A DNA stretch of 64,000 bases. It comes from Chrysemys picta bellii. Taxonomy: Eukaryota; Chordata; Testudines; Emydidae. Below are positions 12,388-25,231 of this stretch, piece by piece. The notes under the pieces are model-generated. The model was not told the DNA's origin. It worked only from the letters and a program-made list of their open reading frames with translations, and ran no database searches. Both the position numbers and the translations under genes were made by a program. Location of the stretch: assembly GCF_011386835.1 (NCBI RefSeq), contig NC_088792.1, positions 113,184,421 to 113,248,420 on the forward strand. The letters run 5' to 3'. Each line of letters begins with the position of its first letter. Position 1 is the first letter of the stretch.

Positions 12388-12749
12388 AGGTTAAGATTTT
12401 GTCACTGTGATATTTAGAAAAAGTCATAGACAGGTCACAGGCAATAAACAAAAATTCACAGGAGCCTTGACCTGTCTGTGACTTACTAAAAATAACTGGG
12501 GTGGGGTGGGTGAGAAGGGTTGAGTGGGGGGGGAGGGGACGGACAGCCAGATCCCTATCACAGGGGGGGTGGGGAGGCTGACATTCTGAGCCCCACTGGT
12601 GGGGGGAGGGGGAAACACAGCCCTGGCTTCAGCCCCAGCCGCAGGCACATGGCCCCGGCTGCAGGCACGGACAGCTAAAGCCGAAGAAGTCACGGTGGTC
12701 TGTAGAGTCCTGGAATCCGTAACCTCCAGGGCTAAATCGTATCCTTAGC
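12388..12749. mobile_element. MITE with G-rich interior, hAT-like
   Basis: The left end aggttaagat is roughly inverted at the right (atccttagc). It is flanked by an imperfect 8-bp duplication, catcatta (12380-12387) and catcatct (12750-12757). The sub-terminal part contains the inverted pair 'gacaggtcac' (about 12430) and 'gacctgtctgtgac' (about 12470). The interior has long G runs (12500-12620). Family unknown; the two TSD mismatches make the superfamily assignment tentative. Confidence 0.5.
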
Positions 12750-12757
12750 CATCATCT

Positions 12758-13518
12758 ATAGACTGTTGTGACTGATTGTGGGTGTGCACATTCATTGCAG
12801 TCACAATGGGTTAGTAAACCGTGAGATAAGCTAACTTGGCATCCACCCTATCCCTCAGGGTGTGGTAGCTTCCTTGCCATGCAGCAGGACTACAGCATGG
12901 CTGGGGGGTGTTAATGTGTGAATACACAGCATGTGAAATAGAAAGCTCACAGCTGATGCCGAGTTAGATCTCCAGTATGAAACCCTCATTCTCTCTTGAA
13001 AAGCATCCTTTCCCAGCCTCTGTCCACCTCTTCCCCAATATACAGTCCTCATGATCTCAGCCAGAATTGATTGGAAGCAAGACGTCGTCTCCTTCCTCCT
13101 GCATCTTTTATCCCCTTTCTTCACCTATCTAGGCCCATCCACTAGCAGTCTGCTCAATATTAATGGATCTTATTATTAAATCAACAGAATACAGTAAATA
13201 ATTAAAACCAAGTCCATACAACTGGCTCTGTTTGAAATACTTCTGGACTCTAGCCAGATACTTATCCCACTGTAAACATTCCTACCGGTATGATGTTACA
13301 ACATCCCAGAAAGTGACAACTCCATGGTGACCACTCATGTTACGGTGTCTCTCATAAATTCTGCCTTCCAAAGATGGTACTTTGGGGAGTGGCAGAAAAG
13401 GATGGCAGTGTCCATGGTTGGCAGAGTGTGTAATAGGCAGTAAATTACTTGACCTATATGCTTGTGCATCTCCAAATATCTGCCATGTGCAGCTGCTCCA
13501 ACCAAGTATATTTCTAAT
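12758..13518. other. unassigned 760-bp stretch
   Basis: Nothing recognisable in it. Confidence 0.45.
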
Positions 13519-13722
13519 GGGGGGAGGGATAGCTCAGTGGTTTGAGTATTAGCCTGCTAAACCCAGGGTTGTGAGTTCAATCCTTGAGGGGGCCACTTGA
13601 GGATCTGGGGCAAAATCAGTACTTGGTCCTGCTAGTGAAGGCAGGGGGCTGGACTAGATGACCTTTCAAGGTCCCTTCCAGCTCTAGGAGATGGGATATC
13701 TCCATTAATTATTATTATTATT
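13519..13722 (+). mobile_element. tRNA-derived Tortoise-type SINE
   Basis: The tRNA-like head has an A box (tagctcagtggtttgag, about 13530-13546) and a B box (ggttgtgagttcaatcc, 13567-13583), the internal pol III promoter. A tRNA-unrelated body follows, then a tail (gaccttt, caaggtcccttccagctc, about 13660-13685) and an ATT repeat. This order matches the tortoise pol III/SINE family of cryptodiran turtles. The tail resembles the 3' end of the CR1 at 28171-28998 (gaggtcccttccaaccct), as expected if a CR1-type reverse transcriptase mobilised it. No clear TSD seen. Confidence 0.85.
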
Positions 13723-15477
13723 ATGTCCTAGGACTGAAACTTTGGAAGAGGTGCTGGTTCATCGGGTCTTCATTTGATGGTTTACAAAAAGAAATGAAAG
13801 ATTCTCTGTTTTCCTGCTGAATTTCACCACTTATCACACATTTTAAGACACAGGCAGGCTCTTACTTTCTAGTTAATGGGTATCTTGTTTGTGCCCTGAG
13901 AAAATAAATTATCAGTATTGTACATAATGTTCACCGTTATAATGTGCCTACTCAATAAAATCATGCTCAATTATATTATGTGACAGGCATGTTCCATTAG
14001 AACATCTACTATAATCAAATCCACTTCCACCCCCCATCCCTCTGGAAGGCACAATAAAAGTCAAAATGATCAAAACAAATGGTTACAGGTAATCCATCCA
14101 CAAACAACCTCAGAGGATGTCAAAACATGCATTTAAAGCACAGTGATTGTCAAAAGCAATGATATCCAGAGTCTTGACTGAAAATATAAAGCTGATAGAG
14201 GTAATCGAGGAATTGTGAAACACAACAGGGAAATTGAGTAATGGATTTTAATTTAATTTAATTCTAGAGTAGATTTATATTCAAGGGGAACCTTGACCCA
14301 GAAAGTCTTTTTTGGACTAAACTTTTAGAAACCACCTCTATATTTGAGTCTGCAGGCAGGCACGGGCAATTTTGCAGGCCCAAGTGATAGGATTTAGATA
14401 TCCAACTACCTGCTCTGAGAGAACATTTGTGCTGACAAATTAGTTAGCTAGCTAAATTTTAGTCATTAAGATTAGAGGCTGATTTGAGACACTTAAGAAT
14501 GTGGCCCTGATTGTGTGCATGCGTCTGAATGAGACAGCTTGCAGTGTGCTTACCAAAAATGGGGAAAGGAGAGCTGTCAAATGGCTGAATAATGCCATCT
14601 CTCTCTTTTACCTTTCTGTTTCTGGCTCTGACATTCCTAGTCCCACATTTAACACATCTGTTAGTTACAGGCTTGCTTAGGCATCAAGGAGGCAAGGTGC
14701 AACCATCAGTTTTTTGGATTTTTGTTTATGTTTCAATTATTAAAAAGGTAATCTGATGTCAACAAGTAAGCATAAGTCTTGTCAAAATAAATCCCTCTCA
14801 CATGCACACAAAGCAAAAGGACAACTCGTTGTCTTTGGCAACAGGGCATCATGTTGTGTTGCAGAGCAGGTAGGTGGAACTCAGATTTGGCAGTGATTTC
14901 AGGACTTTTACTTGTTAAGGCAGCAAGGGCTCCTGGGTCATTTTTCCCCCCCATTACTAGTAGGTCACAGTGACCTCTAGAATGTGTTGTAAATAAGCCA
15001 TTGAAGAAGGAAAAGGGAGCCTGTGGAGAGAAAAATATCCTATTCCTACATTAAAAAAAAAAAAAAAAAAAAAACAGCTATTTGCCGCTACCAAAAATAG
15101 ACAATGCACTGTGTGAAATGTGAAGAAGAATAAATATTTGGACCTTTGCGATAAAGTTCACAAGCTACAAAAGCCTAGTAAAAATCCCCAGTAAGACAGA
15201 AAAGTCAAAACTGAAGCTAAGATTATAAATCATGGATTCACATTGCTGTAAAAACTCTCCCATCCAAGAGCAAAAATGTTAAGAGGTGAAAATGGAGGCC
15301 CAGATACACAACTTACCTCGCACGCTTGTGCATGATTTTGCACATATTTCTGTGCACAAAGTTCTGCTTGCATGTGCAAATATCTGATGTAAGGGCATAC
15401 AAGAGGATTTGAGCACATACATTTGGACAAATGTTTTGTATGAGCAAGCAGGCTTCAATTTTTTTTACAAAATTTAG
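13723..15477. other. unassigned 1.75-kb stretch
   Basis: AT-rich, with a poly-A run at about 15052-15074. No gene, no domain and no bounded repeat recognised. Confidence 0.45.
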
Positions 15478-15485
15478 CCACTAAT

Positions 15486-16222
15486 TAGGGCTACCATATT
15501 CAAACATTTAAAAAAGAGGACACCACGGGGGCCCAGTCCCGCCCCCGGCCCTGCCCCAACTCCGCCCCTGGCCCCGCCCCAACCCCACCCCTTCCCCGCC
15601 CCCATTCCAACCCCTTCCCCAAAGTCCCTGCCCCAACTCTGCCCCCTCCTCTGAGCACCCTGCATTCCCCCTCTTCCCTCCCACTCTGATCTTGGTTGGG
15701 GGTTGCTAAGTTCTTCCCTGCTCCCCACACGCCCTGCAGCCTCTATGCCCCTGCCTGCCCTGCTCCTCCTCACCCTGCAGCCTCTGTGCCCCCTGCTCCA
15801 CACTCGCCCTGCAGCCTCTGCGCCCCCTGCCTGCCCTGCCCCTGCAGCCTCTGTGCCCCCCCCGCCCCTGCAGCCTCTGCACCCCCTGCCTGTCCTGCAG
15901 CCTCTACAAAGCCCCGCCGCCTGCCCTGCTCCCCCGCGCTCACCTGGCAGAGGGAGAGCTGCGGGCTCCACGTGGACTCAAAGACTGCTGCGCTGCTCTG
16001 TTGGGGAGGAGGGAGGGGGAGGGACTCTGGCTGCTAGAGGCCCTAGTGGCTGCGAGTGGCTTTCAATCAGGCCAGGCGTCCAATCAGCCACGCCGCACTC
16101 TGCATAAGGGGAAGGGGGAAATCCCGGACATTTCTACTTGATTAGAAATCTCCCCCCGGACAGTCATTTAAAGCTGAAAAACCCGGACATGTCCGGGGAA
16201 ACCCGGACGGATGGTAACCCTA
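15486..16222. mobile_element. hAT-type non-autonomous element with GC-rich interior
   Basis: It begins tagggctaccat and ends atggtaaccta-like (atggtaaccc ta), a 12-bp inverted repeat with one mismatch. It is flanked by a perfect 8-bp duplication ccactaat (15478-15485 and 16223-16230). Sub-terminal text on the right is full of 'cccggac' and 'gtccggg'. The interior is C-rich on the plus strand with a tandem array (see 15730-15905). The same termini bound the 792-bp element at 57652-58443, so this is a family. Frames in the GC-rich interior show no known domain and overlap on both strands. Confidence 0.9.
15730..15905. repeat. C-rich tandem array inside the hAT element
   Basis: At least five imperfect copies of a unit containing 'ctgcagcctctgcgcccc' and 'ctgcctgccctg' occur with variable spacing. 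The array gives pseudo-collagen or proline-rich translations on both strands, which are artefacts. Confidence 0.8.
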
Positions 16223-16230
16223 CCACTAAT

Positions 16231-18052
16231 GAGCTCCAGCCTTTGGTGCTATGAGCTCAGAATCCTTTATAGACAGATAACTCCCTCAGACAAAAGACAT
16301 TTCCTACATATTATATATTACACACACAGTTTACTATGACATAGAATATTAGAGTACTCTGAGTATGGCTAGTGAGTACAACAGTTTACATATCCCTCTG
16401 GTGAACATCCATCCTATGATCAACCACTTTTTACTTATTCATTTCAAAGAGAAAATTGGCTGATATTTTAACATTGCAGTGTCTAAGGCTGAGAAGGCAC
16501 TTCCATTCTAATCCCCTATTTGCAATCACTTCTGTGTTCCAGAAATGGCATCGTGTGAAGTGATGAATTTAAAGAGAAAATGCTGATGACTGAAGTTAAT
16601 TTAATTTCACGCAGCCATTCTAATTTTTGCAGAATAATGATGAGACTCCTCATGTTTGGCTAACACTGCTGTATTAATTCCTCCCTATTTCCATTTTATT
16701 TTGAAGTAAATTTTACAGTGGGTTCTATTATGGTTCAGCAGCACATACTTCTTTATCCAAATGCAGGAGGGCAGTAACTAGTGTTTCAGGAAAATCCAGA
16801 TTCCTCCATAATCGGTACAGTAACTCCTGGCCTGAGGGTAATGTGAACAGTTTACTAGTCAATCCTTTTTATCTGGCTCCATGGGCATTACCACATTTGT
16901 CGTTATGCCCAGAAGTGACTCCCCATATAAATTATAAAGATGATGGAAACACTGATCTTGGGGAGGGGGGCACTTATAGATCAAAGATCCCAAACCAAAC
17001 TGAGTGTGATGGGTGTGTCAGAATGCAAACCCAGATCTATTTCAGATTTTTGCAGCTGAGCCTCTTTTTACTGAGCAGTGAGTCTACAATCAGATACAAA
17101 TACCCCAGACATTTGGGAGCGCTGAATTCAGATCTTGATCTGGAAATTCAGATTTTGAAGCTCAGGCCCATTTCTAGCAGTAACATTCTAGGAAATTCTG
17201 TTCTCTAGGGACAGTACAAAATGGATGGGATTTCACTCCGTTGCAGAGAATTCTCACCTGAAGAATAGACTATAACAGGCATTATCTTCTCTAAACACAT
17301 TTTCGGGAGACTTTTCCACTCATATGCTAATGAAGGGCCTGATTATCATCTTACTTACACCAGTTCTACACTGGTTTAAGTCCATTGAGACTTCAGTGGA
17401 ATTAGTCATGATTTACACCAGTGTCAGTGAGAATGCGGCTCAAAAAATCCATTATGACCATTAGGAAGCCCAAAGTAAACTGTAATAGGGACATCGATTT
17501 TTCAATTATTGATGTAACGTAATGAAAGAGGTATGTTGTGCTGGATCACATCAATTTATGTCAGGTCTTATGCCATAGCCCCTAATGAGAAGCATCACAA
17601 TTCTAAACAGATTTTGTGACAAATGCTAAGAGAGATCCTGCTTTTTCCTAGTTGCTTATTTAATGACACACAAAAGCTGCTGAAAGAACTAGAATCCTCA
17701 CTGTGTTGTGTGCTGTAGACAGTTCCACAATTGCAAATGCCATAACACCTAACAGGAAGTTACTTCAGCATGTCTTTTTGGTCAAGAGTACTTGAGAATT
17801 TGAACATTTTGTGCAGCACTTAGTACCAAGTGACTGATTTAAAAAAAAAAAAAAAAAAAATTAAGTCAAGTTGATCTGATGTTGGCCTTCTGCAGTACTG
17901 TGCTGGAAGGTCGTCATCCTGACAGCTGTAATGCTTTCCAGGCCTCCAGTGGCCAGGAATGCTTTAGGGAACTTGAGTGGGTGGATATGGGGATAATTAA
18001 TTCTATTGTGTTCCTTTATAGTAAGCTTTCTAGCTGAAAAAGGAAGAAACAC
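16231..18052. other. unassigned 1.8-kb stretch
   Basis: No gene recognised. A short degenerate palindrome near 17345-17440 (acaccagttctacactgg and atttacaccagtgtcagtg) resembles widespread short reptile repeats. A poly-A run lies near 17840-17860. Confidence 0.45.
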
Positions 18053-18055
18053 TTA

Positions 18056-18752
18056 GGGCTTCGCTACACTTGCGAGTTACAGCGCATTAAAGGAGCCCCA
18101 GGCGCACTAGCTCACTACCCGTCCACACTGGCAAGGCACGTAAAGTGCTCTGACTCCACGGCTACAACACTGCTGGTACTCCACCTTGGCGAGTAGAATA
18201 ACGTTTGATGCGCCCCAGCGTCAGTGTGAACAAGGGGTTACATTACTGTGCTCTGATTAGCCTCCAGAAACATCCCAAAATCTCCTTAAGTCAAGTGGCC
18301 ACTCATCATTGTTTTGGATATGCCCTTTGAAAGCTCGGTTTGACAGCCGGCATGCTTTTCTGCTCTCAGACAAAGCAACCATTACTGTGGAATGCTGTGG
18401 GAGGGGGGCGGGGGTGGAAGAGGGGGAGGTCTGCTGCTGTCTGAACTTACAACACAGCATGCTGACATGCTCTCAGCCCCTCAAAAACCCACTCTCCCCC
18501 CCCATACACACAACACACTCCCTGTCACACTCCACCCCATGCCCCCATTTGAAAAGCACGTTGCAGCCACTTGCATGCTGGGATAGCTATCACAATGCAC
18601 TGCTTTCTGTGGCCCTGGCAAGAGCTGCTAATGTGGCCATGCCAGTGCACTGGCAGCTGTCAGTGTGGACAGACTACAGCACTTTCCCTACTGCGCTCTA
18701 CGAAGGTTGGTTTAATTCAAAGCGCTCTACATCTGCAGGTGTAGCCATGCCC
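18056..18752. mobile_element. PIF/Harbinger-type MITE
   Basis: The left end gggcttcgctacacttgcga is inverted at the right end (gcaggtgtagccatgccc). Both ends are flanked by the trinucleotide tta (18053-18055 and 18753-18755), the usual Harbinger target duplication. Inside, 'acagcgcattaaa' on the left and 'caaagcgctctac' on the right continue the inverted similarity. No transposase is present, so this is a non-autonomous copy of 697 bp. Confidence 0.78.
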
Positions 18753-18755
18753 TTA

Positions 18756-19365
18756 GTCAAGTTCTGATCGGAATCCTGTACAAAAGGATGCCAAATTCAG
18801 AATGGGAACTGACCAAAAGAATGGAGTGTGAGCTAATGGCCAAAATCTCTGGGACCAATAGAGATGCAGAAAACAACCAGGGGGTGGGAGTGAAACAGCT
18901 GCTATGTAATGACAGCTGGGGGACAGGTGGGGAAACATCAGACCTGTGTTTCATGCAAAGATCTCAGTGTTCATAGCCATTCTTGGAGATGGGCCAAACC
19001 AAAGTGATTTCAGTTTCAGACTTGGTCAGTAGACCTTTGATTTTACAAAACAAGCCAAACTTTTGGTTTAACAACCTATAGATATGTAGAATGACGGCAT
19101 AGTATTAACATTGAAGGCAGCTGTTAGGGTCTAAAATTTAATCACAAATCTACATTACTGCCAATTTACCAATATCTTGGGAATTAATTTTCCCCTTGTC
19201 CTCTTACTCTCTGAAGGCAAAAATAGAAAAACTACAAAATGGATTTACTTGCCTGCAAGCTTTCCTAAAATTAGAGACTCTAGAGAGGGTAAGACCTACT
19301 ATGTCATCTACTCCATCTCCATGCCAGTGCAAGGTTGTTCCGTATTATATGTTTACCAGTGCTTG
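18756..19365. other. unassigned 610-bp stretch
   Basis: Nothing recognisable in it. Confidence 0.4.
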
Positions 19366-19373
19366 GTCTAGAC

Positions 19374-19486
19374 CAGTGTTTCTCAACCTTTTTGATACCA
19401 GAGACCAGCTTGCTGCCTTCCTAAACTGTGCCAGGGAAATCCCAGGGATTGGTGCTGGTCCACGAACTGGTGGTTGAGAAACACTG
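19374..19486. mobile_element. short hAT MITE, 113 bp
   Basis: The left end cagtgtttctcaaccttttt is inverted at the right (ggttgagaaacactg). It is flanked by gtctagac (19366-19373) and atctggac (19487-19494), an 8-bp duplication with two mismatches. The CAGTGTTTCTCAA end is shared with the longer element at 37003-37335. Confidence 0.82.
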
Positions 19487-19494
19487 ATCTGGAC

Positions 19495-19999
19495 TACCTT
19501 TATATTTGCCTAGTGACAGGGCTTCCTTTGTGTTATTATTCACGATCTACTGGAAATCATTTTCCCTGCTCTGGCTCCACCTAGTTGCACTCTTTTCCAT
19601 GCAAATGGCAAAGGTGGAGTGGCGTCTGCAGCTATTAATTCCTTGAAATATTGCAAGAATATACTGGTGATCTTTCTGTTCCAGAAATACTATAAACACT
19701 CTTCCTGCAGTGATTCACAGAAGAATGGAGGTGCATGGCTCAGCAGGCAGAACTCCTTCCTGGACCCAGTTCAGATTATAAACAGCTTAGAAAAGTCATA
19801 AATTGAATTCAAACCAGGTCTAGCAGGGTAGGCTACCTCAAAACACTCCACTTCCAGCTCAGGAGATACCACAGGAATTCATCCTTGCAATTCTGGGACA
19901 GGAACACAGTAAAAACCTTTATTCTCTAGTAGTTCAGTATTCATGGTAGATTCTTATCACAGTCATAGGCACTTCAGCCAAAAAGTGTTGCATCCAACA
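19495..19999. other. unassigned 500-bp stretch
   Basis: Nothing recognisable. Confidence 0.4.
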
Positions 20000-21838
20000 C
20001 TTGGGAATTCTATATTAGCCCTCATCTTGACAGATAAAGAGGAACGGGTCACAGAACTAAAATTAATGGTAACTTAGGTACAAGTAAAAAGAAGAACAGG
20101 AGTAACACGGCTGTTACTCTGAAACCTGTCATTAGGTACAAGTGATCATGACTTGATCATATTTCTAATATGCAAGCTGAATAAAGTCCAGACCAGTGAA
20201 ACACACAAACAAACAGTGCTTTAAGAGGGACAATTTCATAAAGCTGAAAACCATTATGAGCCAAATCATCTGGGTGGAAGAATGTAAATCAGGAAATATT
20301 TGTATGATAGCAGAGGATTGTTTAAGTCACACTCCCACAACTGAGGAAGAAGGCTGTGTTTTTATATTATATAGCGGATCTGGATACCTCACATGCAAGA
20401 GTTTTAAAAGAGCTGACTGAGGAGCCCTCTGGATCATTAATGTTGATTTTGAATAAATCTCAGAACACTGGGGAAGTTTCAGTAGACTGGAAGCAAGATA
20501 ATGTTCTGTCAATATTTTAAAAAGGTAAATGGGATGTCCCAGGTACTTATAGGCTTATCAGTCTGATGCTGATCCCAAGCATGATAATGGAGCAGCTGAT
20601 ACAGAACTCAATAAAAACATTAAAAGGATAATATAATTAATGCCAATAGCATGGGTTTATGGAAAATAGATCTGTCAAACTAATTTGAGATTTTTTTTAA
20701 AGGAGATTACAAGTTTGGTTGCTAAATGTAATACTGGCGATGTATACTTAGACTTCTGTAAGGCATTTGACTTCCCACAAAACATTTTGATTAAGAACCT
20801 AGAAAGATATAGAATGAATGTGCCACACACTGAATGGCCTAAAGCTGGCTAACTGATGGGTCTCAAAATGTAATTGTAAAGGCGGAATCACCACTAAATG
20901 GTTATGTTTCTAATGGGGCCTTGCAGGATTGGTTCTTGGCTCTACATTATTTAAGATTTTTATAAATGAACTGAAAGTAAACAAAAATCACTGATAAAGT
21001 TTGCAGATCACATAAAAATTGGGTGAGCAGTAAATAATGAAGAGGACAGGCTACTGATAGAGTGATCCAGATCACTCGGTAAATTGGGCACAAGCAAACA
21101 ATGTGCATTTTAATATGTCTGAATGTAAATGTATAGCTCTGGGAACAAAGAAGGCAAGACATACTTACAAGATGGACAATTCTATCTTGGGAAGCAATCA
21201 CTCTGAAAAAGGTTTTGGTGGCTAATGCAACGCTGTGACCAAAAGGGCTAATGCAATCCTTGGATACATAAACAGAGGGGATCTTGAGAAATAATAGAGA
21301 AGTTATTTTACCTCTGGCAGAGGTGCAACCCCTGCTGGAATACTGTGTCCAGTTTTGGTGTCCACAATTCAAGAAGAACGTTGATCAATTAGAGCGGGTT
21401 CAGAGAAGAGCCATGAGAATGATTAAAGGTTTAGAAAACATTCCTTAGAGTGATAAGATCGTTAGACTTAAGGAGCTCAATCTAGTTAAGAAGGTTAAGG
21501 AGTGACTTGATTACACTTTATATATACTTCCACGGGAAAAATATTTAATAATGGTTTCTTCAATCTATCAGAAAAAGATGCAATCAATGGCTAGAAGCTG
21601 AAACTAGACAAATTTAGACTGGACGTAAGGCATAGATTAACCTTTGGAACAATTTATCAACAGTTGTGGTGGATTCTCCATCATGGACAATTTTTAAAAT
21701 TGAGATTTGATGTTTTTCTAAAAGATCTGCTCTAGGAGTATTTGGGGGAAGTTCTATGGCCTGTGTTATGCAGGAGGCCAAACTAGATTATTACAATGGT
21801 CCCTTCTGGTTTTGGAATCCATAAATACCTAAGATTGT
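20000..21838 (+). pseudogene. old CR1-type LINE, ORF2 3' half and 3' UTR
   Basis: Reading all three plus frames together gives pieces of a CR1-clade reverse transcriptase. Near 20545-20570 the text reads as an RPISL-like motif. Near 20990-21010 a KFAD motif precedes a broken second catalytic aspartate. Near 21320-21400 an [12 protein letters not shown] block is present. Many frameshifts and stops separate them. The 3' UTR (gtcccttctggttttggaatc) ends at about 21838. The 5' end is truncated and its exact start is uncertain. A 46-bp insertion with 12-bp TSD interrupts it at 20086-20131. Confidence 0.85.
20086..20131. mobile_element. 46-bp micro-insertion made of PLE ends
   Basis: It is flanked by a perfect 12-bp duplication ttaggtacaagt (20074-20085 and 20132-20143). 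The inserted DNA contains agaagaacaggagt followed by aacacggctgttactctga. The second part is the outer 3'-end sequence of turtle PLEs (compare agattaatacggctacccct near 41490). The first part is the inverse of the 'actcctgtt' text seen near 25390. It looks like an extremely short fold-back PLE copy. Confidence 0.7.
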
Positions 21839-24800
21839 TTTGTATCTACTCCAAACCCCAATATTTGGGGCCTTCGAGGGAGACACTGATTTCACGGCAG
21901 TTTTGAGTTCCTATGCATAGCCTGTCCTTCTCAGAAGCCATCAAGTACTTATTGTTTATCTAAGACATTGTTCTGATTCTTCCTACTTAACTCTTTGTTT
22001 GGCTTCTATTTGGTTTAGGATTGTCTATATTTATATTTTTATTGCTTTATAATATTTTGCCTTTCTGGAGCTTCTTGACTGTGTTTGTTCCATTTGCATA
22101 AACATTTAAAATTATAGTTCAGGCCTCCTGGTATTTTATGTCCATAAGAGTCAATCAGTCTTGAACTAGAAGAAAGAATCAGCGTATGGAATTTTTTACT
22201 TTTGCTGACTATTGATAATGATAATTTCCACCACCACCAGCATAATGTGTAGCTGGCAGATGTCATGGAGCCACAATTATATGAAATTATTAAAAAGGAT
22301 ACTTTTAAATCAGTCTGAAGATCCGTCAGCTGTAAACGACAATTTCTTTGTCTTTTTTGGACTATTAACTTTATCAGAATAGTAATACCTGGAAACATAA
22401 TTGACTGTAAGTGCTCATTATGATGGCAAGTTGTTACTTCTTGAGGGAGACAAGGAGACGGTGTGTGTATAAATGGCTCTCATTTTTCATCCATAATGTA
22501 TGTCTGATTGCTCATTTTTGTCATGACTGTGCAATAGTTATTTTGGCAGGGTGCGGGTTACCACACATACAGCAGAGGTAAGCCACCCAGACATTTTGTC
22601 AGAATAAACGTCAACTTGGTTGATTCAATTCCTGGAAACGTAATTGTATTTAAATGTTGACTACAATAGTCTATTATTGAGCCAGCCTTTTACAGTGGGA
22701 AGGTGAAGGGGTTTGAAGTAATGTTTTGGGGGGCTGTTTTTCAATTATTTAGAGATGGCCCAGATTTTAACCCCAGGATTGAAATTTAGAAAATGTGGGC
22801 ATAGATTCAGACCCAATCTAAAATTCACAGCTAACCCTATATCTATACTGGGCTGAATCAAAACCCTATAGGAAGTTTGTCTGGATCCAAACTTTGGGGC
22901 CTATCTGTAGTATCGATACATGATGAATCCCATCATTGACAGGTTGACTACAGTCTACAGCCCCATGACAACAGAGAGAATGCTCTGTATGACTCCAGGA
23001 AATGATTTAATCACAGAATATGAAGTGTATTTTCAAAAGTGGTGCATGGAATTTGAGTGCACAGATCCCATTATTGCTGTATTTTATAGCTGGTTGTAGT
23101 GTTGTGCCACAATGAAAATATACTTCAAATCATACACCCAAAGAGCCATTGAAGAGTAGAAAGAGAGAGAGTAAAGTGGATAAATGTTTATTTTATGGCT
23201 CTTCAAATGACTGCATAAATGGTGGGGGAAGGGAACCAGTCTAATAATGATGATTAGGAAACATACTATTTTGGAATAGTTTCACGTATGCAGTAAGTGA
23301 ACATCTGAGACATGGCTGGCTAATAGGGTTTTCTCAAGTAGCACTGATCTCTCTTTTCCTGTGCTATCAAACTGTCCATTTTATATTGTAATGCTGTCTC
23401 GCCAGCTGAAAGGAAACAAACACTAAACAAGGGTCTGGGCTGGCACACTACAAAAATCTCTGCCCACAGAACACCAGAAATTAGATATTTCCACTAATTG
23501 GGATTCAATCCTGCCAGGTGATGAGCACTCTGACTCGGATTCAGTGGAGCACCTCAGTACATACTTAAACTTTAACACTCTGCCTTTACTGTAGACCCAC
23601 ACATTGCCAGGATGTCTAGATCTTGCTGCTTCTCGGAAATGTTGCACAGGAAGAAGTAGCCACTCAGTGACTGGGAACTCTAAGCACTGCCCCAATACAA
23701 ATACATAATTATTACTACTATAATGAGTAGGTGTTTTGATGTGAATGGGACTACTTGCATGTTTAAGAAATTAAGTACTTGTTTAAGTGCTTCATTGGAT
23801 TGGGATCAGGATCCTCAACAGCTCCCAGGATTGAGCCCTTGATTGGGTGTTAACCCATAAGCCCAATATCCACTGAAATGTTGACAAACCGTTCAGATGA
23901 CTATACCTCCGAGAGCTATAATTTGTCTGTCTTTCTACAAACTCAGTGGAGCAGCCCTGCATCGATTCACAGCGGACAGGTAATAATTGCAACCTGAAGA
24001 GGTTTTTTTTTAAAGTTAGTTTAAATTCTGCCAGAAAAGAACGGGGCCACTAAAGTAGCTCCAGTGTGGTGCGTTATCAACTATTTGCTCAGATCAAGCA
24101 GGAAGAGCTGGCCTTCGAGAAAATAGTGCCCTGGGCAAACTTGTATTTTGGTGCCCCAGGCCCTCACTCCCTCCCAGTCCCCCCAGCCATACCCTGTATC
24201 ACCCCTGACCCCCGCAGCTTCCCCCTCTGGAAACTGGCTTTTTAGCCAGCTAGCCGTCTGTACCTTACAGAACTGGTAAGAAAAAAAATTCCAGTGCCCC
24301 TGCCAACCTCTATGTTAGCACTAGAGTTATGCTGGCGGAATTGCAACAGTGGGAGGTTTTTTAAAAAAATTGCTGGTGCAGACAAGACTTTAGAATCTAT
24401 GCAGACCAGGCAAATTGGCTGCTTTAGGGCAGGAGTGACTGCTTTAAAAACCAATAAATATGCATTGTCAAGGAAGGCAGGTCCTTAATGGCACCCGTTG
24501 ACATATACGGCCCACAAAGTCAACCCATGGAAGAGATGGCAAAATCCCTGGGCAGTTTTGGTTGCCGCCAAGTGTTCTCTTGCCGCATATGCCTGGGAAC
24601 ACTACAAAGCCACTTGAGCATCACATTGTAATGGTAAAGCACAGCCAGCAGGAAGTTTGTGGGAATACAAATCAGTCACACCAGGGAACAAATGGAACCA
24701 CAAGAGACCCAATCAAGCATTGCTTAAGACAGAGGCTGTGCACTAGAACCAAGCTCTGAGCAATGTCTGCAACAGATCAATGAAAAAGTAGGCAACCTCC

Positions 24801-25231
24801 TTCAGTGTGTGGCAAGAAGTCTGAGGGAGTGCAGCCATACTGAATCAGCGGTCTCTGCTCTAGTGCATCAGCCCTCCATTTATCCCATAGAAAGTAGGAT
24901 CATATGGAAGGGGGTGAGGGAATCTCAAGGCTCAGAGGGAACCCCCACTGCTAATGAATTTCTCTTTAGAGACACCATGCCGCCCCAATGCATATTCCCT
25001 TCTCTGTGCTAGTTTCCTTTAGGTCCCCTTGGGAGTTGACACAAAGAATCCCACATATAACATCACCACCTGCAATAAAAAGAAACCTGAGAAGAGGATC
25101 TTATATTGCCCCTCTCTTCTACTGGAAAGATCTAGAAGGAAAGGCTACTTGAGCCTAATACTTGCTTCCCATCACAGCAGGAGATGGGGTGGGGTTTTTT
25201 TGTACTAGTGTCCAAATTTCCTTGCAAATTG
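21839..25231. other. unassigned 3.4-kb stretch
   Basis: No gene or bounded repeat. The text around 24120-24170 ('gccctgggcaaacttgtatt') may be a degraded MITE end but could not be delimited. Confidence 0.45.

Noticed and set aside
13519..13600. Functional tRNA gene
   Set aside because: A and B boxes are present, but the downstream body and tail, and a second copy at 30343-30545, identify a SINE; no acceptor stem closure was found.
15474..16107. Long overlapping proline/glycine-rich frames on both strands
   Set aside because: They lie inside the GC-rich hAT element, follow the tandem repeat period, and show no known domain.
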